Part shown: one piece after another, positions 25,801-40,800 of the stretch
How positions within the stretch are numbered: position 1 is the stretch's first letter
Layout of the letters: every line of letters starts with the position of its first letter
Source of the DNA: Galbula dea
Taxonomy: Eukaryota > Chordata > Aves > Piciformes > Galbulidae
Assembly: GCA_013399015.1 (NCBI GenBank)
Contig: VWZX01008287.1
Coordinates: 496,001-560,000 of the forward strand
Length of the DNA stretch: 64,000 nt
Direction: 5' to 3'
The notes under the pieces: model-generated
The model's database searches: none
What the model was told of the DNA's origin: nothing
The model's input: the letters and a program-made list of their open reading frames with translations, nothing else
Program-made: the position numbers and the translations under genes

Positions 25801-28800
25801 AATCTGCTTTTCAGTCAATAGTTAAAATGTTTTGCTACACAGCAACTCAATATAGCCATAAAAAAGCCACATACAGCATAACTAGAATTTAAGACTGCAT
25901 CATTATGCAGAAACAGAAATGCTTTCAGCTAAGAATTATGTGACCTCGGAGCTATCTTAGGGAGTCAAGTATTTCTTATATGTATGAAGTAGAAACTGAA
26001 AAACCGATTTTAACAATCCTACCCAAGAACTTGTGTGCACACAGCAGGACAGAAAAACTTTAAGTTATATAGTCTAGTCCCCTGACTTTAATTTGCACTG
26101 AACTACTCCCATTTCCTAACCTCTTCCTAGGTTTGTATCTAATTTCTTCATTACTAAGGCTTTTTAATGAAACTTAAAGTACTGTTTATCAGGAGAAAGA
26201 AGCTACATTTCAGTTCAGAATTTAAGGCAGAGTCCATCATCCCAAATTGTCTTCAGTGTACAGGGCAAACAAGCTACACTCTAGAAATAGATGAAGACCT
26301 CTGGACTTCTGACCATGATTCAAGACTATATTTAAATGATTCAATTCTGCAAGAAGTTGAAATCTGAAAGCTTGCATGGTTCGCTCTGTGCTGTGCTCCA
26401 AACAGCAGACAGTTAAAATAAATACCATCAGTCTTAGCAGTCCTGAGCTACAGCCTAGTAAGGTTAAACCTTCTCACTGCCGCCTAGAAGCCATGCAGCA
26501 ACAAGACCACAAAAGCTGGCCTGCATCCTTGCTCCCTATCTTACTGCAAGGTACCAGTGGAGGAACTAACATAAATTCTAAATATTTGAAGACACTCCTG
26601 GGGATTTGGGAAATTAGAGAGGCGTACAAAGCCTTCCTTGAGGCTTAGGAATCATGGCTCCATTAGTACTTTATATTAAGTTTTCCTGTATTCCTTTAAA
26701 GAAAGAAGAAAAAAAATCAAAGCAAAACAAACAAACAAAAAAATCGCCTAAGCATAAACCCAGATTTATAACTCGTCTTAACTTCTCACATCTTCTATCA
26801 AATTACTTAGAAAAATGAAAAAGGCAGACACAAAAAAGAATTAAGAGGAAGCAGAAGGGAGAAAAGAAAAAAGAAACCACAAGATAATTAATAAAGTTGC
26901 ATTAAAAGAAGGCCGTAATCACACCTTGTAGCAAAGGCGTCCTGGAGGAGTCCGATACCTAAATAAAATTCATTCCATTATTAATATCATATACAACAAA
27001 TAGCAGAAAAATCCAAAACTCAAAAAAGCTAACTAATGGACTATAAACAAACAGCACCAAGTGTAGTCACGTGAGACACTCTACATGCTCTTATACCCCT
27101 ATTCTTAGGACACTTTGCTCTAACTTGAGGACAAAGCAAGCCCCTACAGAAGTCTAGTCATCCTTGTCAGGGGGGCAGCTCTGCTCCAGTCCAGATTACC
27201 ATTGTTGTAGCAAAAAAATAGTCTTTTATCACCTTTCTGTATCTTACCTCCTCAGAATGAGCACTGAAACCTGGAGATTTCAATTCTGGGGTTGCGTGGG
27301 GCTGGGGTTTTTTGCAAGTTTGTTCATAAGATCAATAAGGACAGTTTAAAGTACAGCTTTATGTGAGCAGAACAACATACAAGAAGGATCAACACTGCAG
27401 CACTCTAAGAGCACAACTTGAATAAAATCCTCTGGAAAAATACTAACGTTGAAAAGTTATTTAGAAAGTTAATAGAAAAATAGGAGTTAGTAAAGTTACA
27501 GAGAGGTGTTCAATTACAGACAAGTCTAACTCATGAGTGGTGGAGTGGGTGTGGAAATCAACATTTTAAACTGTGCCAGAAATTAAATCATCTGACCTCA
27601 AACAAGCTGAAGTTCAGAGCTGTTTTAATCCTTCAAAAGGCAGTTGAAAGAACATGAAATAACTACTATAGCAACATAATTCTTCCAAGTATGAGTTTTA
27701 CTATGAGAAGTGCACAAAATTTTTGTCACTGAAGAGGGCTGCCAGATTTACTTAGGCCAATCTTCTTCAGAACTCAAGTGAGGAAAATAAATCGCAAATC
27801 CTTTTCCCCACAACAGACCCAGAGTTATTGGGCTTTATCTATACAACGTGTTCATTTTAGAATAGCACACAGCCACCAATTTATATACAAAAGCATGGTA
27901 AGCCAAATTCATTCTGACCTACAGAGAAACACTTCTATTTGCTGACCCTATGAAAGGAGAAGAGTTGCTCCTGTAGGCAAAATAACAGTATCTAGTTAAA
28001 GCTGAAGATCTCTCGAGTCATTTCAGACTTAGCCAACCTCCAGCTGAAGTAGGTGTAGAATATTAGTTAGATTCACAAAAGGTAGTGTTGAGCTGATAAA
28101 CTTAACAGGGGCTGGATGCATGCAGTTTTACGTTTACAAGAATTACCATCACCCTCATTTTCACTGATCACCAGTGATACACAGAAAGTTTTTAAAATTC
28201 TAGTTGATCACTGACTTTTTTGAACTGACTCTTAATAAAGGACTAGTGCAGAAAGGAATCTGCATGCTTAGTTCAGTGACTCACACCACACCAAGATGAT
28301 AGTTGAGGAATGTTAAAACATGAAAAAACATTTAAAAGAAAATAAAACAAATTACTTTCTCCCCCCTGAGTACTGAACCAGCTACTTCATCTCACTTAAG
28401 CTTTGTTCTGTCATGTCAACTACTAGACTAATATCTTTGTAAGAGTAAAGACTATTCTTCCTTATTAGATCCAGAAGATAACATGAAGACTAGCAAAAAC
28501 TGGATTGTGGGTGATACATTACCAAGTACTTACAGAAGCATATACTCAAAGGAATTAACAACAAAATACTCAAGGCCTCCAGCCTACCTGATAACTGCTT
28601 CCTTTCCAAAACTTCTTCATCTCTTTGCGCCTCCAAGCAACAAGTGAGCCAGTAATGAGTGTACATGGTACAAGATAGAGAAGGGCAGGTTGTCCCATCT
28701 TCGTTAATGCCAGAACAATGAAAGTCAGCACCATACCAATGGCATAAGCTACAAAAAGATATTCAGACATACACAATCAAGAACAGGTGAATTTTTAGAT

Positions 28801-31800
28801 TAAGTCGCTCATTCAGTAAGCCAGAACTATTTTTTTAAAGTAGCACCTTCCTCGTTAATACAATTATGGAGGGACAATAGGTTGCTCTGTATTTGCAAAT
28901 ATAGTTTTATCTTCTCAAAGCAGCTGACTACTCTAAAGAATACTCACTTTAAATATGGGCAGGTACATTAAAAAGAGATTATAAAGAGATTCTTGACAGC
29001 ATTGAACCTTTACCTGAAGAAAACTACACACTTTTGCCATTTAGAAAAAGCTAGCATGAATAGTTACATTGCTGAAATATCATAATTTACCTATTGTACA
29101 AGTAATGTAGTATACGGAAGATGAACTTGTCTGTACATCAAATCTTCGACAATAGGCAACCAGAAGTCCTTGAAGAAAAAAAAAAGGATTAATTATATAT
29201 TTAGCCATATTTTTTTTTTCTCCCCAATCCTCCAAATCAAAGCAGCATAAGAAAAATTTATAGGAAGACTTCCCATTACTCTATGTTATCTTCTTCCCAT
29301 TTATTTCTAGAAAGCCAAGAACCGGTTTACAAAATCCGATGGTAAAGTCTTGAAAATTCAAACTATAATGGAAACATAAGCCAGGTGAGCTTGGTATTAA
29401 AAGGTTTTGGTCTTCTAAGCAAGCAAATTACATCCTGCGTGTTCAATTTTCTCATACAAAAGAGTAGCAACCTCGTTTGAATGCTTTTCTTTTAACAGGA
29501 TTTTAATGCTCGCTCTTAACGATCAGCAATTTTGTCTGCACGCTGTCCATGAGATGGTGCTTGTGCCTGACTTAATTAATTTGCTCAGGACTCCAGCTAT
29601 GGCAAAATCCGTCTCTTCTGAGAAAGATGGAAAAAAATATATACCTTTTCCCTTACCTCACCTCTAAGTAGGTAGTCTAGGATATAAAAATACTATGAAG
29701 TCACAGAATACATGCTTTCTGTGAGATTTCTGGGATGTTTAATTAATTCTGACAACTGGATATACCTGTGGCACTCGTATTTACACAATACAGTGCAACA
29801 CAAAAGCAAAAACACTTCACTACTGAAGTGTTCTGTAACATACTAAGCTCTCTTATATTGTGGCTTTTGTTGTATTCTGTATGGTCAGATCAAGGCGAAC
29901 TTCTGCATTTGATTTAGTAATTACTTTGTATAATAAACTCTAACAGAAGTCAGTTGAGACTCAAACCCAAAATATTTACTCATAAGTTAAACTGCCAAAA
30001 AACCCATTTGCTTACCTGGGACAATAATGTCTCCAAAACCCAACAATGAAAAAGGTATGTCACACACTGTTGATGCAGAATATTCAAGTCTAGGCACTCT
30101 AATAACCACAGGTAACTGTAAAACAATATTTCAGAAGTCCACATAAATCTAATCTAAAGCATTCTGGTTTTGTTTTGTAAATTAATAAACCATTTTAATA
30201 TAATTAATTTATTGCTAATGCAGAACTTCAAAATAGGTAGACCCTAAAGTAAAAACCAGAAACCAACAGAGTGCATAAAATTTAAAGCAACAGGTAAGTT
30301 GGAATTTCAGATTTACAAATAATACGCACACACACACAAAAAAAGTTAAAACAACATTTAACCATATAACAGGAATAACCAGTATGGATTATTAACCTAA
30401 CTACAGAGTATTGATCAATGATATCCACACCCTGAAGAGAAATTTTGAGTCAGGTTTTCCCCAAAAGAATAGTCTTTTCAGAGGGAATAATTTAAAAATC
30501 CAGTATCTGAAATACAATCCTTACTTTCTCATGGGGAGCTGAGCGTTCAGTAGGGACTTCCACCAAGTTTCCATCATTCTAGGATCAAACCCAAGTCAAC
30601 AGGTATTTAATACTTAAAAGAAAACAGCAGAAGCTGGCTATATTCTGTGAGAAAGTTATGCCAAAAAGCACACTATGAATTAGCTACGTAGTGTCAGTAT
30701 CTTTATGTTGCTCACACTGAAACAACTGTTCATACCTTTTCACTATTTCCAAAGGGACCAGCTGCAACTTCAACCATTATACTTGCCCCATTCTGAAAAT
30801 AAGGACATTTTTCAGATTTAGTGGTTTAATATACCAAAGCTTTCATACTTTATTTACAAATACTGCTTGTACCTCATTTTACAATTCAGAATTGGAAAAA
30901 TCCTGAATATCAAAAAGGAATGCACTAGTATGGTACAATATTACACAGTCTTGTTCTACATTAAAAACATGTAGCCCAGACTAAAATAACCGTTAAAAAA
31001 CAACTGAACAAACAAAAAATCCACTAGACATATCTAGAAGTTTAGATAAAAACCTGTCAGCTTTTTCTGCTTCAAAACAAAAGAAAGTGTGCTTGCATAC
31101 AGTTCATACTACATTGCAAATGAGCATGGCAGAAAGTAATGGAGCGCATTCCCACAGATGGGTGCTAAAAACCAAACACTGGAGGACAACAGTTTCCCAT
31201 CATCAAGCTATCACACAATTGGGAACAGTTTACTTTGGCCATATGATTGCTGAAAACTTAGTAATTTAGCAACATTTAATGCACCTATGCAAGCATTACA
31301 TTTTATGGCCCATATAAGATGAAAACTTAGGCTGCTGCTGTCTTAAATGAGGGGGGGAAAAAAAGGAAGTCAGCATTTCTGTATTGAGCAAGCTGAAAAC
31401 ACTAATCTGTTTGACAAAAATACCACCCCAGTGACCAGACGACATTTCTGATTTTACTCTAAAGATAAATTCACAGACATACCTTTGTGATAAATGGTGT
31501 TATGAAGACAAAAAACACATCATACAGAAGGAGAAGGCCTAGAAGTATCACACAGGACTGGCAAAAGAAGAAGAAAATGTTACTGTAGGTTTTCAAGGAC
31601 AGCATAGCTAGAGTCTGGTACCATTACCGTACCCTCCTGTTTAAAGGGGGAAGGGGGGAAAAGAAGAATCACCCCTCTACCATGTTTTAATTCCAACAAA
31701 ACATTTAAAAGAGGATTAGTTTATTTTAATAATTATTTAAAATGTTACAGATTTTTTTAACTATGTTTTTCTTGAGTGTTGAAAATCTGCTCCTGGCACT

Positions 31801-34800
31801 AAACTTAAACAGATTAATGTTAGAATACTTTCTTAAGGTAAGCAACTCACAGTACCTTAAAGTTGGGCATTTTCAATGTTTTAATAAAGTTCAGGCAAAA
31901 AGCAACTCCCAAAATATCTTGCAAAATCCAAGCCCACCTAAAAATAAGAACACATTTTTACACATTGTTCCAACTATAGCTGGAATCTAAGTGCAATAAT
32001 GATTTTAGATTTTGCTGGAAATGGCAAGATGAGAAATGGATTGAAAAGCAAGAAAACACTTTTTAGGAAGTACTGCTACCAAACCCACTAGTTTCAAGAT
32101 GGCCAATTAACACTAGCCTGTGATCATAAACAAGGAACTCTTCTTGATCAGCATACCACAGAGAAAATTATTTGAACAGAGGCCATAACAGGGACTGTGT
32201 TCAGCTGTATGATTGCCCACTTGATTGGAAGCTCTACTTAACATCTGGCTCAAGAGGCTATTTAGGATTGTATTGTGATATTTGTGTATTTGCGGTCCTG
32301 TGCTTCCACAGGAGGAAGCAGAGGTCCTATAGTTCCTATGCTATTTTTGCACTCTTCCTTCCATTAGCAATCAAGCTAGTTCTTCCTCCTCATCATAATT
32401 TTTTTGTAATTTCAAATTACCACATGGTTCATTTGTATAACTTTGTTCTCTATTATTCCCATGCTTGTTAAGCTTCATAAATACTTTCATGGCTTTTTTT
32501 GAAATCGGCACTGGAGTTTAGAAGGATGCTATGCTCCAGGATTAGTTATACGATGGGAAGTTCCTTAATGACAATTATTCATATTACTCTCTTAAGTCAG
32601 AATGCATCACTTACCTATCTTCATTTCGAAACACTGCCCAGACAACAGCTGCTGCTATGCAGAATGCAGCAAGAAAAATAAGCCTCACTTCAATGTTTTT
32701 GTTGCAACATGCAATCCTAAAACAAAATAATTTAATTAAAAAAGAAAGCCTGCAACAGCCAAAACACATGCCTGTGCTATCATGGGTCCTTAAGCTGACA
32801 AGGTGCTCTCATCCTGAAAGCTTCTCCTTTGCCCATCTGTTCTGTCTACACTCAGGTTGCATCACTGCCAGAAATGCAGTACCAGTCCTTCTCTGGGCTG
32901 CATTAAAAATGCCCATAGACAGTAAGCCACGTTGGGCTTTGATGGCCAGTCCTCATTTTAGCAAACACACCCAAGGAAGGCAGTAAACAGATGAATATAT
33001 TTAATTCATTTCTGTCGTGTAACAATTAGGCCAGCAGAACTATGCCAGTGAGGTACAGTCACACCACTATTTCAGAAAGGGGGGGTGGCAGCAAAAATCA
33101 ATTTTAGGACATACAATACAAGATTAAAAGTGAAGTAAGTATGTACCTCAAAATTGTGAGCTGACACCTGTTTCCACTGACTACTTAATTTTTTGGGACA
33201 GTTCTTGAACTGATATTAACTGACAGAAGTAATGCCTGTCCTGCAGCTCACAGGAAACCTGATGTCTTTTTTACCTGATCTACCTTTGATGGTCTACTGG
33301 ATCACCTGGCACTAATATCCTGTACTAATGTTGAGGCTGGGCCAACCGCCAACCCAATGACAGACACACCCTGTTACCCCCTCTTTCCCCCTCCACAGGA
33401 AGGGAAAAGGGATAAGAGAGACAGAAAGACTTGTGGATTGGAAAATAAAACTAAAACTACTTTAATAATGATAATGAAAAATTAAATATACACAAATATG
33501 TGCAAAACCCAATACTGAACCCAAACCCCCCTTGATGGTAACTACGTCACCACTGATACCGTGGCTGTAGGCCTCAGCAGCACTGAAGCGCAGGAGAAGA
33601 AGGAATCAAGAAGGGAGAATAATCTTGCAAGGGAGAACAATCATCAGAATAATCACCTGAATAATCATGTAGCAAGGGGGAACTGACCCCCAGTTTATGT
33701 ATCGAATATGATGTATATGGAATGGAATACGTTAGTTGGTCAGTTTAGGGTCACCTGTCCTGTCTGCTCCTCCCCGAAGGCGCAGCCTTTACCCTGCACC
33801 TCCCAACATGAGACACAAGATTTAGTGACCTTGCTTTGCATACCAATCCCTGGTAGTGAATCTAAACATTGCATCTTATCACTGCTAGAAGCGGGCAGTG
33901 TTTGCAAAAACATGCTGTTAGTTTCAGAAAGCGTAGATTCTCAGAGGAGTTTTAACTAAAAAGTAAAATCACTGAACAAAATTAGTTCTGTTCTAACCCA
34001 AACCAGGACAACTAAGTAACATGAAAACATAATCTTAGGCTTGCAAGCTTATAAGTGTTGTTCTTTTAGGGAAAAGAAACATTTGCTGCATTAAACATTA
34101 GGGTTTTTTGAAGCGAGACTATATGGGAGGAAAGCTATAATCACTAATACCTGCGGGATATTTAACTTGGAGTAGTAAGAGGAGGATATGTGTACACTAC
34201 TAACACACTACCCAAGTTAACACTGTAAACACTTACAACAGAGGACACGAGCAATGTGTTGCCTTCTCAAGAAAAAGTTCAAACTTGGTCTGTCATAGGT
34301 ACAGTACACATTAACATCAGGAAAAAAACACCTTCTCTATTGCCTGTAGCATAGTTCTAGCTATAAAGCAGGATCCCCCTTAACAGAATTCCTTGGTGAA
34401 CAAAGTAAGCACAACTTACAGGCAATCAGAATTTGAAAAAAAAATCAGCTCAGATGGCCAAGCAGAGCCTTTCAAGTTTTATTACAGCAATGCTTTCAAA
34501 TAAATGTAATGCAGCAAGTCTCCCACAACACTATTTTAACTGTTCATTATGCTATGGACACCTTTAATAACTATTAAAGGAGTCTGTAATTTTCTTTTCT
34601 AACAATCCCACACACCAAACCATACAGGAAAAGATCTGTCAGACTGTTCTCATATTTTCACACTACCTTGAGTAGCAACCAGAAAATACACACAAAAAAA
34701 CCTCACATTTATAATTACCGAAAGCTGTACAATACCTGCACTTCCCAAATGGTATTTCTCCTATTAATGCTGCAAGACAGTTGTATAGACTCATTGCAGA

Positions 34801-37800
34801 TGCCAAGCAGAAGACTGATATTATAACATACACTACATAGAAAGAATGGAAGGTGAGAATCAGTGACAAAATACAATAAAAAAATAATCCACAAACAGGC
34901 GTCAAACACAACAATGTACATTTGATATAAACTGTTAGTTATTGCACTGCTTGATACATTCATTGGAGAGTTTAGTCATCTGATAACAGAAAGTGTCTCT
35001 GCCATGACAAGAGTTCTCATCAAGCAAAAACCTGAGTTTGAAAAATTTTTAATTGAAAATTTGAAAAGAATTTTCCACCCTTTTCTTTAAAAAGAAACAT
35101 GTAATCTGCTTCTTCTTTCACATACTTTTATTTGGTTATGGCTAAAATCAAAGTGTTATTTTACAACTACCAGCTTTCTTAATTTCTAGTAATACTCCTC
35201 ACTTCAAATTTTCCCTTTAATCATACTGTCTGCTTACACATAAAAATTTCAGTATCCCCAAGATCTGACTGATTATTTAGGTGACATTTTAAGATACTAA
35301 ACACCTCATCCCCTCCAAAAACTTCTATGTAGTTAGGAACCACCTGGTTAGGAAAAAACTCTATACTCCATATTCTAATTCATTGTGTGTTTGAACTTAT
35401 GGTAAGCACTCTGAAACGTGGACAAACAATAAAACTAGTAGTTTGCTCGTTGCATTTGGTGGGGCTTTTTTGGTAATGAAGTTCTAGCTAGAAAACCACT
35501 CTGACACTCATAAGGAGATTACTGGAAAAAAAAAAAACAACCACCAAAAAAACAGGGAAGAAAGGTGAATCTTCTAGCCGTAACCAAAATCATGTGCCAT
35601 TATGATTTGTTAAGCCTCCAACAGGCAAAACAGTAAGTTTTGCACAACAGGTTCCTCTAAAGTCACTAAGAAATCAGCTGTATAGGGAATCTCAGATTTT
35701 GAGGCAACAATGCAGAATTAATAAGGCCTAAGTACTTACAAAAATAGATACAGACAAATCCATCATAGAGCTCGACTTTGCAACTGGCTCTGTGCAGGAA
35801 ACACTCCCTTCTCCCTAGTACTTCACTCACAAAATTGACCTTAACCCCAAGTACCAATATTAGAATTTAACATTTACAGACTAGAGCAGTGACATATCAA
35901 AGAGGGGGTTCATCAGTCTTTTAGTGCGACAAGTTTAGTAAAGGTAGCATTGCCCATAGTGAAGATAATAAAAGCTAAACAAAAACCAGAAGACACAATG
36001 ATGAAGTTTCTTTTGCAGAAGCAGGAGGCTAACTGGCAACAAATTCCAAGAAAGCAAAATTAGGAAGCTTTCAGAATGAAAGTTATATTGCTTATATTAA
36101 AAGTGTAATTTAAAATTTCTGGTTGCACAATTCGAGGACAGGAAAAGAAAAAAAACCAACAAATCAACAAACAGTTTGGAAACTATGTTTTACTGGAATT
36201 GCATAATTCAAGGACTTAGCTTATTGCTAATACACTTGAGTTTATGCCACTATGGTAATGCCATTTTGCCTGTTACTTAGGGCACTGCAAGCACAAGCTC
36301 AACATCAATCTAACAATATCAAAACACTCTAAACACTAAGTTATCATTGCCATTGTCCCCAGAATACTGGCATACCATTTTTGTACCCATCATTTGTCAG
36401 CTCTCCTCCACATCACTTCATTCAAAATAAGCACTATGAAGGCAGCCTTTGTAAGGGAACTGAAAAAAGCTGCTCTCTTTTTTAAGTAGCAACTATATCT
36501 TTTTAATCCTCAACTCACACATGGAGAAAATCATTTAAAAAAAAAAATCACATTAGTTTTAGTTTAGAAATCTAGCTTTTCAGACTTAAGACACCTAGTA
36601 AGATCATGCAGAAAAGTCAGTCAAATATGATTATCCATTGTTCTTACCTAGCCATTTGTAGAAGAAATAAAGTAAGACCAGCATGACACAACAGATGACA
36701 ACAAACAAGATAACTGTTACGGGGGTGAAAGTAACATTATCTTCCTTCTTCTGCCTTGTTTCTCTCTCTCCAGGACTTGCTATTGCTTTCAAATTCTCAC
36801 TGTTTTTAAAAAAAAGACAAACCTCAGATGAGAGATTATGAAAACATTTTACTATGACCAGAATTGCTGGTTATAAAGCACCAACAGACAGCATTTCAAT
36901 CTAATCTTTCATACCACTGTTAAAAAATACAGAAAAATCATATGCTTATTGTTTGTGTTTCTCTCAATTTTTTAATGGAGATTTTTAATGAAGATAATGC
37001 ACTTCTAACCTTGCACAGAACACAAGGGAAAAATTTTCTTAACTGCTTTCCTTTCCAATTGTGTGGTGACAGCCAACTTTAAGGAGTATCTCCAGCCAAA
37101 AACCTGATCCATGTGAGGAAAACTAACCCCCTTTTCAGGATGCATGCACTCAACTCCCTTAAAACATCACTTCTGACTATAAAATTTCTTGGCCTAAGCA
37201 TACTCTGATACATATGTCTATGATAAATCAAAATCATGTATATTACACACTGTTTTAAAACCTCAGCTACAGACATTGTCTGCAATACCCATTCATGTCA
37301 GTAGAATGAAGCTAGCTAAGTAGTAGCGCTTTTACCCTTATACCTCATAATTACACAATAAGTGAAAGAGGGGGAGTAACTGGAGATTTTCACTGGGAGT
37401 AAGATTTCTTTGCATACAAACTCCATATTTATACCTCACCATGCAAAATAAGCAGACTTAAATTGTTGTGTTTGTTCTTTGAGGAGATAGCCCTACTACT
37501 CTAGTACAGACGCAAGCACAACTTGCCCATCAGATAGCACGTTCCTTGATGAATCCCAGGACCTACCTACAAAATGCTGAATTCAGCACTGAAACTGCTA
37601 CCTTCAAAAGAAGAAAAACCCACAGGAGAAAGGCACTTTGTTAGATGAATCACCTTCTCAGAGGACATGCTTTGAATAAGCAGGTTTTAAAAAGAAAAGC
37701 TCACCCTAGATTTATGAAACTGCACTTTAACAAGTTTAATATAATTACATCTGGGTATTTTTTCAATACAGAAGACAGCATCACATTTTGTTATTTTAAC

Positions 37801-40800
37801 ATTTAGTGCAGCCACACCCTAGAGAACTGCAGGGTAAAAAGCAGCATAATGAGATCCAACTTTGAAAAAAAAAGAAATATATAGCCCCTTGTATTTCTTT
37901 AATCTTTTTTAAATTAGTAGATTTACGTAACTAGTGGGAAAGAGGAAGCTGCTGTTATCACACAAAATCCACTCCTTGTTCTGGGGAGCAAAGCGCTAGA
38001 ACACCACTGAGAACAGGAAAACTTAGGGAGCAACACACACTGGCCCATTCAGCAAAGGCAGGCATCCAAGAAATATTGCAGAGTAATACCATGATCTGAA
38101 AGGCCAGTTATATCCATTTTAACCCTACAGCGAAAACAACTAGTTCTGTGCATCAGGTGTGCTTCACTTCACTCACAAAGCTGAACACCTCCCAAGGACA
38201 GTGCAGAAACTCTTAGTAGCCCTCGTTTCTCTGCATTTGCTACATTATACACTTCCAATCCCTCCCCTTTCCTGCAGAGGGACCTCCTTGTCCCTGCCTA
38301 GTCCTAGAGCTGCTGTTGCCCCTGGCTCTATTGCTCCACCAGGAATACACAGAGCTGAAGAACATAACTCTCTGGAGCCACATTCCCCAGTACTCCTAGT
38401 GACAGGCATGCAAGTGCAGAAACATCTCAGGCATGCTGCACAGCCAGCTGGGATGAGGCAGACATATGTAGCGTCTGCACTGGCAGGGATCTGTGCAACT
38501 ACATATGTACCTCTTGGGTCACTGGATTGAAAAATATTAAAACACCTACTTTCTATCATGGATGTTGGAGTATTAAGATGGAAGGTACAGGGTATTTGGT
38601 AATTTGTCAAAATGTTAACTCATTTCTCCTCCCAAGAGCTGCCTTCCAGTACCTAAAGGGGGATTATAGGATAGAAGGGGAGAGACTTTTTAGGTTCTCA
38701 AACTGTGACAAGACAAGGGGAAATGGTTATAAACTGCAGGAGGGGAAATTTAGGTTGGAGATTCGGAGGAATTTTTTTACCAGGAGGGTGGTTAGGCACT
38801 GGAACAGGTTGCCCAGAGAGGTTGTGGATGCCCCATCCTTGGCGGTGTTCAAGGCCAGGCTGGATGTGGCCCTGGGCGACCTGGTCTAATGACTGGCATC
38901 CCTGTCCATGGCAGGAGCGTTGGAACTAAATGATCTTTAAGGTCCCTTCCAACCTGAGCCATTCTATGATTCTATGATTATCCCTTGGGGACTTCAACAA
39001 TCTACTAAAGGTTCCTCAAAGACCTATAGTAATTTTTCAAAGGTTACAGTGCTCAAGCCTTTCATGGCAAAGCTGCTAATTGCACCCAGATGTTTTAATT
39101 TTTAATTACCAATTTCAAACAACAGTTTCTCACTGATCATAGTCACAGCTTTCACAAAATTTGTAGTCCACATAATTTAAACTTACAGTTCTGCTACTCC
39201 ACTCCAGTAGCCTCCTAGTGCCACTGTAAACACAGAAATTAGGAAGATGACAACCATACTGCAATCAAACTCTGGCAAAGGTGGTGAATACAGAGTCACA
39301 TTGACTTCATTTCCAAGCACCTGAAAAATAACACACAAGTAGGTTCATAAGGACTAAGAGATGATACTGCTTATTTTCCAGCAAGATGCACACCATGATT
39401 GCCTGCTCTTAACCTACACAATGCTGAGAGCAAGATTTCAACTTACTGCACAAGACATTCCATGTATTTGCCTTGGTCATTGAAAAGAAGCAATGGTTTC
39501 CATGCTGCCTTTCAGGATAGTCAAGTTTGAAAACAGCTCTGTTAGTACTGCTATGGAAACATGGATACCACTAGGCAAAATGGTATTTCTTAGAGAACTT
39601 GTGCCTCTAGCCCAAATGCTTTTCATCCCCTAAACATACCAAGTACCAACAAAGATGCCTGCTCTTCGGGAAAGCATATCTGAGTCAATCAACTTGGAAA
39701 ACTAACTCATGTCCACTGAAATATCAGCAGAAGTCTACCTCTAGCTCTTGAAACCACAAAACTCACTTCAGGTACAGGCACAATGCTTCAGACAGGACAC
39801 AGTGAAAACTCAACATGGACATGATTTGAGAAGGATTCAAAAGAAAAGAAAGCAATTTTACATTACTTAAAAAAATCAAAGAACAAAGTAAAAAAAAAAA
39901 TCAGCTGAAGGACACTGAAGAAGATGGGAAGGAATGAAGAGACATAACTGATAACAGAATGTGACTGAAAGGTGAGATTTAAGAAACAAAGGAAGGATGG
40001 TAATTTTACAGGAAATGGAAGGTTGTAGGGAAGAAAGGTTTCCTGTTATAGTCAAAGTTAAGGCATCTAAAGCAATCCTGCAGTAAAAACAGACTTCAGA
40101 GATGCAGCAGAAAACCAGATTTGTTAACAGCCTGCATGTGGGACAAAAGCAGGAGAGAACATGAATATGCCAGGCAGGTCTCGCTACAGGAAGCCCACAC
40201 TGGCAGTGGAAAGACTGAATGCAAAGCTGAGTAGTGTAGTGGAATACAATGGCCACATGCAAAGAAAACAGACTCATTTCAGCATCCAAATTATCTAATT
40301 ACAGATATTAAATTTACTACAGGCTAAAGAAGTCAGAATCATTCTTTTGCCTAAAGTTATAGAAGTTAAACAAACAACAAAGAAAATTAAATTCTAGTGA
40401 AACATTTCAGTTGTATGAAGTGTAACAATGTTAGATAAAGTAAAAAAGCCCTATTCAAATTACAACATTCTGCATGTAAAAAAACCCACCAATACTCCAA
40501 ACAAACCAAAACACAGAGACCAAAAATCCCCAAGAAATCTAAAGGCTTATACATTTTTAGTATTCTATTCCAACATGTCTTAATTCAATTTAAGTCTTAT
40601 GAAGTATAATTTACATCAGAATCCAGAGTGACTGTTTCCCTTTGTTCCTATTGTCCTGCTCTTCACTAAAAATTTGCCAAGCCTCAACTTCCAACACAGG
40701 GAGCACTAGAATGAAATACACCACATCAGATAGTAACTCTGCAAGACAGTAGTCCACTTACTAGACGGACTGTAACACACTGCTATTATGACTTATACTC

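Noticed and set aside
28570..28776. 68-codon minus-strand ORF taken as a stand-alone small membrane protein
   Set aside because: It is the SPPL2A PAL exon extended into intron on both sides; true limits are 28748-28588.
38527..38889. 120-codon ORF with a reverse-transcriptase-like C-terminus
   Set aside because: It is the remnant of CR1 ORF2 inside a 5'-truncated LINE, not a gene.
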